From the NCBI GenBank assembly GCA_019357535.2, contig CP079955.1:1612001-1676000 (forward strand): a DNA stretch of 64,000 nucleotides, in the 5' to 3' direction. The number at the start of each line of letters is the position of its first letter. The first letter of the stretch is position 1. Positions 46,305 through 55,234 of this stretch are shown piece after piece. Origin of the DNA: Macrococcus sp. 19Msa1099. Lineage in GTDB: Bacteria > Bacillota > Bacilli > Staphylococcales > Staphylococcaceae. Under the pieces are notes generated by a model that saw only the letters and a program-made list of their open reading frames with translations, ran no database searches and was not told where the DNA came from. A program made the translations under genes and the position numbers.

Positions 46305-47426
46305 CTATTCTACACTTCCTAAACTTTTTAATATTTCTATTTTAACATCATTATCTGTTTCCTGCGTATATCTTTCTCTTAAATAATCATGGGTAGACAT
46401 ACTAATTTTTCCAAGTGCCCAGTATGCGGTCCCTTTAATTTCTGGTCGCACATCATTTTCCGCGACCTCTTTCAGGTCATCAATGGCATCTATTTCCTTG
46501 AAGTGCGCAAGCGCTAAGATAGCATTACGCTGAATCGGCTTCTTACCACGCCATGCACCAGCAAGATGACCATATTCATTCTTAAACTGTTTGTTATTCA
46601 TCTTTAAAAGCGGCACAAGTAATGGCTTTAAAGTTTGTGGTTCCAGTTCAATATCATCGTGCGTCGTATTGATGCCACGATTTTTAGGACATACTTGCTG
46701 ACATGTATCACAACCGTATAACCTGTTACCAATCTTCCCCCGGTATTCATCCGGCATAAATCCTTTCGTCTGCGTTAAGAAACTGATACATTTATTGGAA
46801 TCGAGTTGTCCATCACCAAGCAGCGCACCTGTAGGGCATCGATCGATACATATCGTACAGTCGAGACATGAATCGATAACTGGATGGTCAGGTGTAAACG
46901 GAATAGAGATCAGCATCTCTCCTAAATAGGTCCAAGTCCCAAGTGTCTTATTTAATATAAAGCCATTCTTCGCTGCGTACCCAAGTCCTGCACGCTCTGC
47001 TACCGCACGATCACTTAGCACACCTGTATCCACCATATTCATTACTTTTGCATCGGGCACACGTTCTAATATAAATGATTCAAGCAATGATAAGCGTCGA
47101 TTTAGAAGTGTATGATAATCTATACCCCACGACGCCCGTGCGAATATCCCACGACGCGCCCCGCGCATGCTTTTAGGAGTGTTCGGTAACTTATTCGGAT
47201 AACCTACTGCAATCGCGATGATGGACTGTGCCTCTGGTAATGATAGCTTCGGGTCAATGCGCTCTTCAATAGAACCTTTCTCAAATCCTGATGCATAGCC
47301 TGAGTTGTAATAAGATTCTAGTTTCGGTCGCAGCTCATGGAAAGGATCTGCCGTCGTAAAGCCAATCGCATCAATGCCGACCGTCTTACTATATGCGATA
47401 ATCTCCTGTTTTAACTGTTCGTTCAT
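46305..47426 (-). CDS. queG: Epoxyqueuosine reductase QueG
   Basis: Cobalamin-dependent iron-sulphur enzyme for the last step of queuosine formation at tRNA position 34. Two ferredoxin-type cluster motifs are seen: CLDCTICIDRCPTGAL and YGCDTCQQVCPKN. The N-terminal cobalamin domain includes RGIFARASWGIDYH, and the C-terminal HEAT-like repeat (RNAILALAHFKE, GTAYWALGKIS) binds tRNA. The start is the ATG seven bases after AGGAGG (373 aa). Directly upstream of trmL, another wobble-base enzyme, so this is a tRNA-34 modification pair. Confidence 0.95.
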   Translation of the reverse strand: MNEQLKQEIIAYSKTVGIDAIGFTTADPFHELRPKLESYYNSGYASGFEKGSIEERIDPKLSLPEAQSIIAIAVGYPNKLPNTPKSMRGARRGIFARASWGIDYHTLLNRRLSLLESFILERVPDAKVMNMVDTGVLSDRAVAERAGLGYAAKNGFILNKTLGTWTYLGEMLISIPFTPDHPVIDSCLDCTICIDRCPTGALLGDGQLDSNKCISFLTQTKGFMPDEYRGKIGNRLYGCDTCQQVCPKNRGINTTHDDIELEPQTLKPLLVPLLKMNNKQFKNEYGHLAGAWRGKKPIQRNAILALAHFKEIDAIDDLKEVAENDVRPEIKGTAYWALGKISMSTHDYLRERYTQETDNDVKIEILKSLGSVE

Positions 47427-47485
47427 CGTACACCTCCTAAACATTTATAGTTTAACACAAAAAAGCATGTGGATATCCCACACGC

Positions 47486-48208
47486 TTACAATACTTTAGA
47501 TAAAAAGCTCTTTGTTCTTTCATGCTTAGGGTTTGTAAAAAGTTCAGAAGGCGGTCCTTCCTCTTGCACCACTCCTTTATCCATAAAGATGACACGATCT
47601 GCTACTTCTCTGGCAAAACCCATCTCATGTGTTACAACGACCATCGTCATCCCTTCAAGTGCAAGCTTCTTCATAACTTGCAGTACATCTCCTACTACTT
47701 CTGGATCCAGTGCTGATGTTGGTTCATCAAAGAGCATCACATCAGGGTTCATCGCCAGTGCACGTGCAATTGCAACACGCTGCTTCTGCCCACCTGAAAG
47801 CTGCGACGGATAATATTCTGCTCTATCCTGTAATCCAACTTTATCAAGCAATTCCAGAGCTGTTGCCTTTAACCCAGATTTATCTCCTTTATTAAGCAAG
47901 GAAGGTGCAAGCATTAGATTCTCAATAACCGTCTTATGGGGAAAAAGGTTAAAGCTCTGAAATACCATCCCCATCTTCTGCCTTAGTTTATTGATGTTTG
48001 TCCCTTTCGCTGTAAGCTGATTGCCTTCGAAGATAATTTCTCCGCTCGTTGGGGTTTCAAGCAAGTTCAAACAACGTAATAATGTTGACTTTCCGCTTCC
48101 AGAAGGTCCGATGATTGCAACAACCTCACCGGTACTTACTTCAAGGTCAATGCCTTTTAACACTTCAACTTCTCCAAAACTTTTATATAGCTTATTCACA
48201 CTAATCAC
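47486..48208 (-). CDS. glnQ: Polar amino acid ABC transporter ATPase (GlnQ type)
   Basis: A 240-residue ATPase with Walker [14 protein letters not shown], signature [14 protein letters not shown], Walker [15 protein letters not shown] and switch His in [12 protein letters not shown], all typical of polar amino acid importers. The start is GTG after GGAGG, overlapping the end of the permease gene by 8 bp. It works with the adjacent fused binding protein-permease; glutamine is the likely substrate, but arginine or cystine cannot be excluded. Confidence 0.9.
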   Translation of the reverse strand: MISVNKLYKSFGEVEVLKGIDLEVSTGEVVAIIGPSGSGKSTLLRCLNLLETPTSGEIIFEGNQLTAKGTNINKLRQKMGMVFQSFNLFPHKTVIENLMLAPSLLNKGDKSGLKATALELLDKVGLQDRAEYYPSQLSGGQKQRVAIARALAMNPDVMLFDEPTSALDPEVVGDVLQVMKKLALEGMTMVVVTHEMGFAREVADRVIFMDKGVVQEEGPPSELFTNPKHERTKSFLSKVL

Positions 48209-49652
48209 TTACACTCATCCTCCTTTCAAAGACATTCATCACACGCGACAATCCGAATGTCAGTATAAAGTACACAACTGCTGCTATCAATAACGGTGTA
48301 AATGGATCAAACGATGCACCTTGCACCACTTGAGCATTGAACATCAGTTCAGATACCCCGATCACCGAAACGATAGATGACTCTTTAATCACAGTAATAA
48401 ATTCATTACCAAGTGCTGGCAATATCTTCTTGATTGCTTGTGGCATAATGACTTTGTTCATCGCCTGCGAATTGCTTAATCCAAGTGAACGTGCCGCTTC
48501 CATCTGTCCTTTGTCCACTGCTTTAATCCCTGCACGAATAATCTCAGCTATATATGCTGCACAGTTGATCACAAGTGCAATCGCACCGCAGATGAATGCT
48601 GAAAGATCGATGCCGAGTACTGCTGTCGTACCGAAGTACACCAAGAATACTTGGACGAGTAACGGTGTTCCACGAATAAACTCGATATAGATCCATGATA
48701 TCGTTCTGGCAATAATATTCTTGCTTAGTTTCATAAATGCCAGGATACCTCCAAATAATGAACCAAGAAGTACACCAATTAATGAAATAACAATCGTTCC
48801 ACCAATCCCCTGGATAAAGAATGTTCCATATTTACTAAAGAATGAGCCATCATCAAACATCTCCTGATTTGCTTTATCTTTATAATCCTGAATTAAATTC
48901 TTATCATTTACTTCCTTTATATGTTTATTTAATTCACTTAACAGTTTCGGTGAATTTTTGGGAATAGCAATCGCTGTTCCTTTTTCAGCATCTGCAAACT
49001 GCAACTCTGAGAATGCTAAGGTTTTATTTTGAGAAAGATACGCCTCTCCTACTGGGCCTTCTAATATCACACCATCAATCTTTCCTGTATTGAGCGACAT
49101 GATTATTTCTGGAACACGTGTTAATGACTGCACCTCTGCTTCTGGTATTTCTTTCTTAGCTAGCTCTTCTTGTGTCGTCTGTTTCTGTACACCGATCGCT
49201 TTACCAGTAAAATCTTCTATCGCCTTTAATTTATCTTTATCTTTCTTTTGTATAATCATACGTTGCTGTACATGCATATAGTAGTCTGTAAAATCTACTT
49301 CTTTCTTACGCTCAGGCGTTGGACTCATACCCGAAGCAATCATATCAATCTTTCCTGTTTTAAGTGCCCCTAGCAAGCTATCAAACTGCATATTGACGAT
49401 TTTGAGCTCCACACCTAAATCTTTGGCAAGTTTTTTGGAGAGCTCTATATCAATCCCTGCATATACTCGCTTACCATTCTTTGTCTTTTCGAATTCATAG
49501 GGTGCGTAATCTGCTGACAGACCCACACGTAGTACTCCATTCTTCTTAACCACATCATATTGGTCTGTCGCACTACGCGCTGTAGAAAAAGGAAAAACGG
49601 ATAGTAATACTATAAACACGAATGTTAATTGCATGACATTTCTTATTTTCAT
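48201..49652 (-). CDS. glnP: Fused substrate-binding protein/permease (GlnPH type)
   Basis: A 483-residue fusion: signal segment ([23 protein letters not shown]), an extracellular solute-binding domain (about residues 30-245: [42 protein letters not shown]), then a permease domain with about five helices ([22 protein letters not shown] is the EAA loop touching the ATPase). Such fusions are the norm for staphylococcal and lactococcal GlnP. The start is the ATG after AAAGGGG, 12 codons inside the longest frame. Co-transcribed with glnQ. Confidence 0.9.
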   Translation of the reverse strand: MKIRNVMQLTFVFIVLLSVFPFSTARSATDQYDVVKKNGVLRVGLSADYAPYEFEKTKNGKRVYAGIDIELSKKLAKDLGVELKIVNMQFDSLLGALKTGKIDMIASGMSPTPERKKEVDFTDYYMHVQQRMIIQKKDKDKLKAIEDFTGKAIGVQKQTTQEELAKKEIPEAEVQSLTRVPEIIMSLNTGKIDGVILEGPVGEAYLSQNKTLAFSELQFADAEKGTAIAIPKNSPKLLSELNKHIKEVNDKNLIQDYKDKANQEMFDDGSFFSKYGTFFIQGIGGTIVISLIGVLLGSLFGGILAFMKLSKNIIARTISWIYIEFIRGTPLLVQVFLVYFGTTAVLGIDLSAFICGAIALVINCAAYIAEIIRAGIKAVDKGQMEAARSLGLSNSQAMNKVIMPQAIKKILPALGNEFITVIKESSIVSVIGVSELMFNAQVVQGASFDPFTPLLIAAVVYFILTFGLSRVMNVFERRMSVSD

Positions 49653-49809
49653 ATGAGTACCCCTTTCTGTTATAATCGAATTATACATTATATAGAATAA
49701 TTATACAAGATTTTTATTTTTACAAATGTTCTAATAATTTTTATTTTTTTGATTCTTTATAATCATTACTGTACAATTTATAGAACAAACTAACGAAAGA
49801 GTGAAACAT

Positions 49810-50976
49810 ATGCCAACATTAAACAACAATATCTTAGAAGTAACCATTCCAGGGACAAGAGAATTCGCAAATAAAGTAGCAGGTCTACACGATGCTGTTG
49901 ATTTAACGCTCGGTCAGTCCGGTTTCGACGCACCACAATATATTAAAGATGCGATGATTGAAGCAATCAATGACAATAAACTGCGCTATACACATAACCG
50001 TGGTCTTATTGAACTGCGTCAGGCTATCAGTGATAAGTTAAAACTTGACTTCAACGTTGACTATGATGCTGAGCATCAGATTGTCGTAACAAACGGAGGA
50101 TCAGAAGCAATAGATGATATTTTTAGAAGCATCATTAATCCAGGAGATGAGGTGATTATTCCTTCTCCAAGTTATCTTGGATATGAACCAATTCTGAAGT
50201 TGCTCGGTGCTAAAGTCGTGAACATTGACACGCGCGATACACATTTAATTCCGACACCAGAAGCGGTCAAAAGAGCAATCACTAAAGATACGAAAGCGAT
50301 TCTTTTTAACTATCCGACAAATCCAACCGGAAAGACATTGACGTATGACCAGATTAAAGGTCTTGTAGATGTGCTGAAAGATGAAGATATCTTTATCGTG
50401 ACAGATGAAATTTATTCAGAGAATATATATGATGTAGAACATCATTCATTTATCGAATTTGACAGTGTTCGTGATCGATTATTTGTTATCAATGGGTTAT
50501 CGAAATCACATGCAATCACTGGCGCACGTGTCGGCTATGTTGTATCTACGCCTGAACTCATTACACACGTTACAAGCGTTCATCTATACAACTCTATCTG
50601 TGTAGCAACACCAAGTCAGTACGGGGCGCTTAGCGCGTTCACACATGATAATAAAGAGATCATATCAATGAATAAAGCATATAAAGAGCGTAGAGACTAT
50701 CTTTATGACAAATTAACCCAGATGGGATTACCCGTAGAAAAACCTCAAGGTGCTTTCTATATCTTCCCGGATATCTCTGCCTATAATTCAGACTCATATC
50801 AGTTTGCTACAGACTTACTAGAATCCGAACGTCTTGCAGTTGTTCCTGGCAGTGCTTTCTCTAAATACGGAGAAGGTCATATCCGTCTGTCTTTCGCATC
50901 AACAATGGAAGAAATTAAAGAAGCCTGTGTAAGACTTGAACGATTCCTGAATAATTATCCAAAACAACCGAAATAA
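49810..50976 (+). CDS. Class I/II aminotransferase (PatA-like)
   Basis: PLP-dependent aminotransferase of 389 residues. Visible: LTLGQSGFDAPQYI, VVTNGGSEAIDDIF, NYPTNPTGKTL, FIVTDEIYSENIYD and the PLP-lysine motif NGLSKSHAITGARVGYV. Closest in pattern to Bacillus PatA, an N-acetyl-diaminopimelate/aromatic aminotransferase involved in lysine synthesis, but substrate preference is not certain. The start is an ATG (MPTLNNN), three codons inside a possible GTG start; the ribosome site AAAGAG is weak. Single gene ending in a long hairpin. Confidence 0.82.
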   Translation: MPTLNNNILEVTIPGTREFANKVAGLHDAVDLTLGQSGFDAPQYIKDAMIEAINDNKLRYTHNRGLIELRQAISDKLKLDFNVDYDAEHQIVVTNGGSEAIDDIFRSIINPGDEVIIPSPSYLGYEPILKLLGAKVVNIDTRDTHLIPTPEAVKRAITKDTKAILFNYPTNPTGKTLTYDQIKGLVDVLKDEDIFIVTDEIYSENIYDVEHHSFIEFDSVRDRLFVINGLSKSHAITGARVGYVVSTPELITHVTSVHLYNSICVATPSQYGALSAFTHDNKEIISMNKAYKERRDYLYDKLTQMGLPVEKPQGAFYIFPDISAYNSDSYQFATDLLESERLAVVPGSAFSKYGEGHIRLSFASTMEEIKEACVRLERFLNNYPKQPK

Positions 50977-50989
50977 ATTTATATAAAAA

Positions 50990-51040
50990 TAAACCCATGC
51001 GCTACGAAGATTGCATATCTTCATTGCACATGGGTTATTT
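50990..51040. terminator. Bidirectional terminator after the aminotransferase gene
   Basis: AAACCCATG pairs with CATGGGTTT and the inner part CGAAGAT / ATCTTC also pairs, forming a long interrupted stem between convergent genes. Confidence 0.75.
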
Positions 51041-51070
51041 CTTTGTCATGATATCAATATCTAAAACAAA

Positions 51071-52117
51071 CTACTGCTGTGGCGTAAACTTATACAAGCT
51101 ATCCTGATATTTCGGCATAACTTTCTTTAGAACGATATGTGTAACAAATGCGATCGGCAATGGAATGATCACGTATGCGAGAAGCAGGCTGAGTATATTT
51201 GCAGCGAAACTTCCTTCCATGAACTTCAGCGCATTAATTGGACCAACGAGCCCTGTATATCCGAAACCTGCACTCATCGGCGTACCTTGAACATTAAAGA
51301 AATATGCACATAGTCCAGCCACAATCCCGTTAATAAAGAGCGGTAAAGCAATTAAAGGGTTCTTGAAGTATACAGGCATCATCATCTTCGCAGCACCAAT
51401 AATTAAAGTCAGTACCGTTCCGCGATCATTCACCTTTAATGAACCAAAGATAAACGTGTAGCAACATGCTACAATTCCGAGATTCGCTGCCCCGCTTCCT
51501 AGTCCTGAAAGACTAATCACAGTAGCAATAGCCACAAGAGAAATAGGTGTTGCCATCAGTAAACTGAATGTAATACCGATCAATATACACATCATCAATG
51601 GATTCAGTTCTGTGAAGCGTTCAATCATCTGACCAATCGCTCCCGTAACGTGCTTTACGTAAGGTAAAGTCAGCGTACCAATGAAGCCAGGCAGAATTCC
51701 AGCAAGTAACGGTAAAAATACAATATTTAAACTACCCATCTTGTTGCCGGCATAGATTAATATCGCTGCACTGATAGCAATCGTCAGCATCATATTAATC
51801 AAGTCACCAATACCGACGAACTGAAAACCTTTGCCATTAAACTGAACAGCACCAGAACCGAGCATCGATGCTCCTGAGAGTATCGCTGTCTGCAGTGCAC
51901 TAAACTTAAACTGAGCACCAATTGTAATACCAGCAAGTAAGCTTAGCGTAAACTGGAACACCATCAGCAAGTGCCCTAAATTTATAAAAATATCATTATA
52001 TTGTGCGAGATACTTAAACAATTCACCAAGCATCGCATTCGGTACAAGTGCAACGACAATACCTGCCGCCATACCATTAAGAATATTCATAAAAAACTGT
52101 TTTGGAGTTAACCTCAT
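51071..52117 (-). CDS. PTS EIIC-like membrane protein
   Basis: A 348-residue very hydrophobic protein with about nine to ten membrane segments. The start RLTPKQFFMNILNGMAAGIVVALVPNAMLGELFKYL and the late GTPMSAGFGYTGLVGPINAL resemble the PTS_EIIC_2 group of membrane proteins, which have no EIIA or EIIB partner nearby and may be regulators or uptake components. No phosphorylation sites are present. Preceded by GTAGGTG. Substrate unknown. Confidence 0.72.
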   Translation of the reverse strand: MRLTPKQFFMNILNGMAAGIVVALVPNAMLGELFKYLAQYNDIFINLGHLLMVFQFTLSLLAGITIGAQFKFSALQTAILSGASMLGSGAVQFNGKGFQFVGIGDLINMMLTIAISAAILIYAGNKMGSLNIVFLPLLAGILPGFIGTLTLPYVKHVTGAIGQMIERFTELNPLMMCILIGITFSLLMATPISLVAIATVISLSGLGSGAANLGIVACCYTFIFGSLKVNDRGTVLTLIIGAAKMMMPVYFKNPLIALPLFINGIVAGLCAYFFNVQGTPMSAGFGYTGLVGPINALKFMEGSFAANILSLLLAYVIIPLPIAFVTHIVLKKVMPKYQDSLYKFTPQQ

Positions 52118-52234
52118 TGTTACACCTACCCTTTTTCGTATTGATTATATTTTTAACATACTTCATTACTTAAAAGCAATAAATTTTTGAAAAATATAAC
52201 GCAATTATAATCTTATAAATCCGTGAGTATTATG

Positions 52235-52251
52235 TTTGACTTAAATTGACC
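52235..52251 (-). promoter_or_regulatory. CtsR-like operator upstream of the ClpP paralogue
   Basis: On the minus strand this reads GGTCAAT-TTA-AGTCAAA, matching the CtsR heptad direct repeat (A/G)GTCAAA-N3-(A/G)GTCAAA at 13 of 14 positions. It overlaps the -35 element of the promoter, the position expected for repression. Confidence 0.75.
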
Positions 52252-52264
52252 AAACCAATAAAAT
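52236..52264 (+). promoter_or_regulatory. Promoter of the ClpP paralogue
   Basis: -35 TTGACT (52236-52241), 17-bp spacer, -10 TAAAAT (52259-52264), about 30 bp before the ATG, overlapping the CtsR-like operator. Confidence 0.72.
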
Positions 52265-52293
52265 AAAAATAACAAGCATATAGGAGGCTTATT

Positions 52294-52848
52294 ATGACAA
52301 ACGAAAACAAAGATCTAATGTTAGAAAAAATGATAGAATCAAGAACAATCCTAATCTCTGGAGGTATTGATGACAAATCAGCGAAAGAAGTTGTCAATCA
52401 ATTATTACTTTTAGATTCAATCAATCATGAACCAATTAAATTAATCATCTCATCTCCTGGTGGACATGTAGACTCTGGTTATCTAATTCACGATATGATT
52501 AATTTCGTCGAATCAGAAGTGAAGATTATTGGTGCAGGTTGGGTAGTGAGTGCGGGCGTATTAATTTACTTATCAGGTAAGAAAGAAAATCGTTACGCAT
52601 TACCAAATACACGCTTTATGATCCATCAGCCAAGTGGGGGCACTCAAGGACAAGCGTCAAATATGGAGATTACAGCGAAAGAAATTATCCGTACACGCCA
52701 AAAGTTAAATGAATTAATCGCACGTGAAACTGGTAAATCTGTAGAAGAAGTCGAGCAGCATACAGGCCGTGACTACTGGTTAAATACAGAAGAAGCAAAA
52801 GAATACGGTATCGTAAATAAAATTATTGAAAACCAAAAAGAAATCTAA
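52294..52848 (+). CDS. ClpP-like serine protease paralogue, short N-terminus
   Basis: ClpP-family protein of 184 residues with an intact triad Ser86 (VVSAGV), His111 (FMIHQPSGG) and Asp160 (GRDYWL). Each is exactly 12 positions earlier than Ser98, His123 and Asp172 of canonical ClpP, so the core aligns without gaps and the difference is at the N-terminus: the conserved PTVIEQ...RGERAYDIYSRLL segment forming the axial loops and ATPase contacts is absent. SSPGGHVDSG replaces the usual SPGGSVTAG. It may form its own barrel or mix with the main ClpP, probably encoded elsewhere. CtsR-like operator upstream, AGGAGG ribosome site, terminator after the stop. Confidence 0.85.
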   Translation: MTNENKDLMLEKMIESRTILISGGIDDKSAKEVVNQLLLLDSINHEPIKLIISSPGGHVDSGYLIHDMINFVESEVKIIGAGWVVSAGVLIYLSGKKENRYALPNTRFMIHQPSGGTQGQASNMEITAKEIIRTRQKLNELIARETGKSVEEVEQHTGRDYWLNTEEAKEYGIVNKIIENQKEI

Positions 52849-52888
52849 AAAAATCTCAATGCACATTACGTTGCATTGAGATTTTTTT
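52847..52888 (+). terminator. Terminator after the ClpP paralogue
   Basis: AAAAAAATCTCAATGCA pairs with TGCATTGAGATTTTTTT around a short loop. Confidence 0.88.
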
Positions 52889-52941
52889 GGAATTAAAGAA
52901 GCAACAAATATTTAGTGAAGTAATGACCTCTAGCTTATTAA

Positions 52942-54006
52942 TGCTGCATATTTACTTTCTTATTAAAGCTCCTAATTTATAACGAAATTCAACAGATATT
53001 AAAAGTACCGAATATTTCTTATCAGAAAGAAATTGATGGAATCCTATCCCCTGTTATTAATGACATACAGCATAACAGAAAGGGTGCCTTCATATTTAAG
53101 CATTATGCATATACGAAAGCACGCATTAATGATATTGATAATGCTGTGAAATATATGAATAAAGCGAAATCAATCTATGCTGATAATGATGATATAAATG
53201 AATTAATAGAGGTTGAAAAAGATTACGCAAGCATATATTATCTTGTAAGGGATTACGATAAAGCATTGCAGCATGCGATTACAACTTATGAAACTTATAA
53301 AGATGACCTATCTGTTACAAATCCAAATATCATCCCTAACTTACTCGTATCAATCGGAACGTTCTGCTATCAGAACTACGATATTGATGACTGTATTAAA
53401 TACTTTAAGCTTGCTGAAGAAAAATGTATAGAGAACAAGACTTACAAACATCTGACACCAATATATAAATCATTGTGCGTCATGTATATATTGAATCAGG
53501 ATGAAACACACTATAGAGACACATATAAAAAATTTGATAATATAAAGCTGTTAAATCCAGATGATTTTCAGACAAACTTCGATATATTTACAACAGATAT
53601 CATCTATTACTTCTTTAACGAGGAATATCATAAGCTGTTATACCTACTGGATCAAAGAGATACACTGTTAAAGCACGATCAGTATCAGCAGCAAGTAAGC
53701 GATAACTTCGAGGACTTCTGGAGCTTATATAAAGCAATTGCACTTTATAACTTACAACAATACGACAGCGCAATTTCCATTTTGAAAAGCGATGACGCTG
53801 ATACAAAATTTATGGCGCTTGCGGACGTAAGTATACATGCACAGAAATACACATATCTTGCTTTAAATGAAGAGCGATTAGGTAATGATAAAAGCGCATG
53901 TGATTACATTATTAAGGCGATGGATATGATTGAATCAATCCCATCGAATCACTTCACTCAAATAACCGAACAGACATATGAACGTATCATAAATAAAAGC
54001 CTCTAA
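52942..54006 (+). pseudogene. Remnant of a TPR-type (Rgg/PlcR-like) regulator without its DNA-binding domain
   Basis: The frame is open from just after a TAA at 52939 to the stop at 54006, but no start codon with a ribosome site is found; the first ATG (53146) has none. The translated 350 residues are TPR-like helical pairs (KARINDIDNAVKYMNKAKS, YLVRDYDKALQHAITTYE, YDIDDCIKYFKLAEEK) as in the peptide-sensing half of Rgg, PlcR or similar regulators. The N-terminal helix-turn-helix expected in such proteins is missing because the clpP terminator lies where it should be. The rest shows no stops, so decay is recent or the domain is expressed alone. Confidence 0.6.
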
Positions 54007-54027
54007 ACGCAATGTTTAGAGGCTTTA
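53996..54027. terminator. Bidirectional terminator between TPR remnant and tRNA-Leu(CAA)
   Basis: AAAAGCCTCTAAAC pairs with GTTTAGAGGCTTTA around GCAAT, serving both strands. Confidence 0.85.
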
Positions 54028-54030
54028 GTA

Positions 54031-54112
54031 TACCACCGGTCGGGGTCGAACCGACACTCCGTGAGGAACCGGATTTTGAGTCCGGCGCGTCTGCCAATTC
54101 CGCCACGGTGGC
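54031..54112 (-). tRNA. tRNA-Leu (anticodon CAA)
   Basis: Class II tRNA starting GCCACCGTGGCGGAATTGG on the minus strand, anticodon CAA. CCA is not encoded. It has its own promoter and terminator and is not part of the rRNA operon transcript. Confidence 0.94.
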
Positions 54113-54140
54113 TAAATATTAAATTAATTGTAGCAAACTA

Positions 54141-54169
54141 AGTATAGTGCTAATTACCAGGATAGTCAA
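54141..54169 (-). promoter_or_regulatory. Promoter of tRNA-Leu(CAA)
   Basis: Minus strand: -35 TTGACT, 17-bp spacer, -10 TATACT, about 29 bp before the tRNA. A terminator just upstream closes the rRNA operon. Confidence 0.8.
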
Positions 54170-54182
54170 TGACAGTGTGTAA

Positions 54183-54210
54183 GAAAAAAATAAGCTACCC
54201 TATGGTAACT
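54183..54210 (-). terminator. Terminator of the rRNA-tRNA operon
   Basis: Minus strand: AGTTACC-ATAG-GGTAGCT hairpin followed by TATTTTTTTC, just after the deviant tRNA-Gly. Confidence 0.7.
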
Positions 54211-54215
54211 ATAAA

Positions 54216-54290
54216 TGGAGCGGAAGGTAGGACTTACACCTACACCTCAGATCAGGAAGATCTGTATTCTAAAAGTTGAAATACTCCCGC
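54216..54290 (-). tRNA. Non-proteinogenic tRNA-Gly (anticodon TCC) for cell-wall bridge synthesis
   Basis: Minus-strand gene starting GCGGGAGTATTTCAACTTTT with anticodon TCC and encoded CCA. The D-loop has TT in place of the universal GG (positions 18-19), and the T-loop reads GTGTAAGTCC in place of TTCGA, so normal D-loop/T-loop contacts are absent. These are the features described for the staphylococcal tRNA-Gly species that donate glycine to the peptidoglycan interpeptide bridge through Fem proteins and bind EF-Tu poorly. It is the last tRNA of the rRNA operon. Confidence 0.9.
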
Positions 54291-54309
54291 AATATAAAAT
54301 TAGTAAAGA

Positions 54310-54383
54310 TGGAGGCGCCAACCGGATTTGAACCGGTGATAGAGGTTTTGCAGACCTCGGCCTTACCACTTGGCTATGGCGCC
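54310..54383 (-). tRNA. tRNA-Cys (anticodon GCA)
   Basis: Starts GGCGCCATAGCCAAGTGG on the minus strand, anticodon GCA, encoded CCA. Confidence 0.95.
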
Positions 54384-54388
54384 TTTAA

Positions 54389-54460
54389 CTGGGCTAGCTG
54401 GATTCGAACCAACGAGTGACGGAGTCAAAGTCCGTTGCCTTACCGCTTGGCTATAGCCCA
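54389..54460 (-). tRNA. tRNA-Gln (anticodon TTG)
   Basis: Starts TGGGCTATAGCCAAGCGG on the minus strand, anticodon TTG. CCA is not encoded. Confidence 0.95.
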
Positions 54461-54472
54461 TTAATAATAAAG

Positions 54473-54546
54473 GGCGACTGATGGGAATCGAACCCACGAA
54501 TGTCGGAACCACAATCCGATGCGTTAACCACTTCGCCACAATCGCC
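54473..54546 (-). tRNA. tRNA-His (anticodon GTG), copy 2
   Basis: Body identical to the copy at 8370-8446, but CCA is not completely encoded. Confidence 0.94.
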
Positions 54547-54547
54547 A

Positions 54548-54621
54548 TGGCAGGGGCAGTAGGAATCGAACCCACACCAAAGGTTTTGGAGACCTCTATT
54601 CTACCGTTGAACTATGCCCCT
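54548..54621 (-). tRNA. tRNA-Trp (anticodon CCA)
   Basis: Starts AGGGGCATAGTTCAACGG on the minus strand, loop CTCCAAA with anticodon CCA, encoded 3' CCA. Confidence 0.93.
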
Positions 54622-54653
54622 ATATTAATATTATAGCATATGTATGAATCAAA

Positions 54654-54737
54654 TGGTGGAGGGGGGCAGATTCGAACTGCCGAACCCGAAGGAGCGGATT
54701 TACAGTCCGCCGCGTTTAGCCACTTCGCTACCCCTCC
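54654..54737 (-). tRNA. tRNA-Tyr (anticodon GTA)
   Basis: Class II-like long variable arm, starts GGAGGGGTAGCGAAGTGG on the minus strand, anticodon GTA, encoded CCA. Confidence 0.95.
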
Positions 54738-54745
54738 AGATGGAA

Positions 54746-54821
<76 letters not shown>

Positions 54822-54840
54822 ATAATACAAAATAAAAAGA

Positions 54841-54913
54841 TGGCTCAGGACGGAATCGAACCGCCGACACAAGGATTTTCAATCCTTTGCTCTACCGACT
54901 GAGCTACTGAGCC
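54841..54913 (-). tRNA. tRNA-Phe (anticodon GAA), copy 2
   Basis: Identical to the copy at 8468-8540. Part of the duplicated fMet-Asp-Phe block. Confidence 0.95.
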
Positions 54914-54918
54914 ATACA

Positions 54919-54994
54919 TGGCGGTCCCGACGGGAATCGAACCCGCGATCTCCTGCGTGACAGGCAGGCATGTTAACCGCTACACCACGGGACC
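54919..54994 (-). tRNA. tRNA-Asp (anticodon GTC), copy 2
   Basis: Identical to the copy at 8546-8621, encoded CCA. Confidence 0.95.
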
Positions 54995-55002
54995 ACTAAT
55001 AA

Positions 55003-55076
<74 letters not shown>

Positions 55077-55131
55077 ATAATAATAAATAAATTGAAAACC
55101 ATATTTTATTGAGTGCTGAAGTAAAAAATAA

Positions 55132-55224
55132 TGGCGGAGGAAGAGGGATTCGAACCCCCGCGAGCCGTTAAGCCCCTGTCGGTTTTCAAGACCGATCCCT
55201 TCAGCCGGACTTGGGTATTCCTCC
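55132..55224 (-). tRNA. tRNA-Ser (anticodon TGA)
   Basis: Class II tRNA starting GGAGGAATACCCAAGTCC on the minus strand, anticodon TGA, encoded CCA. Confidence 0.95.
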
Positions 55225-55234
55225 ATATATAAAG

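Noticed and set aside
54216-54290. tRNA pseudogene
   Set aside because: Stems and CCA are intact and the loop changes are exactly those of cell-wall tRNA-Gly, so it is called a functional special tRNA.
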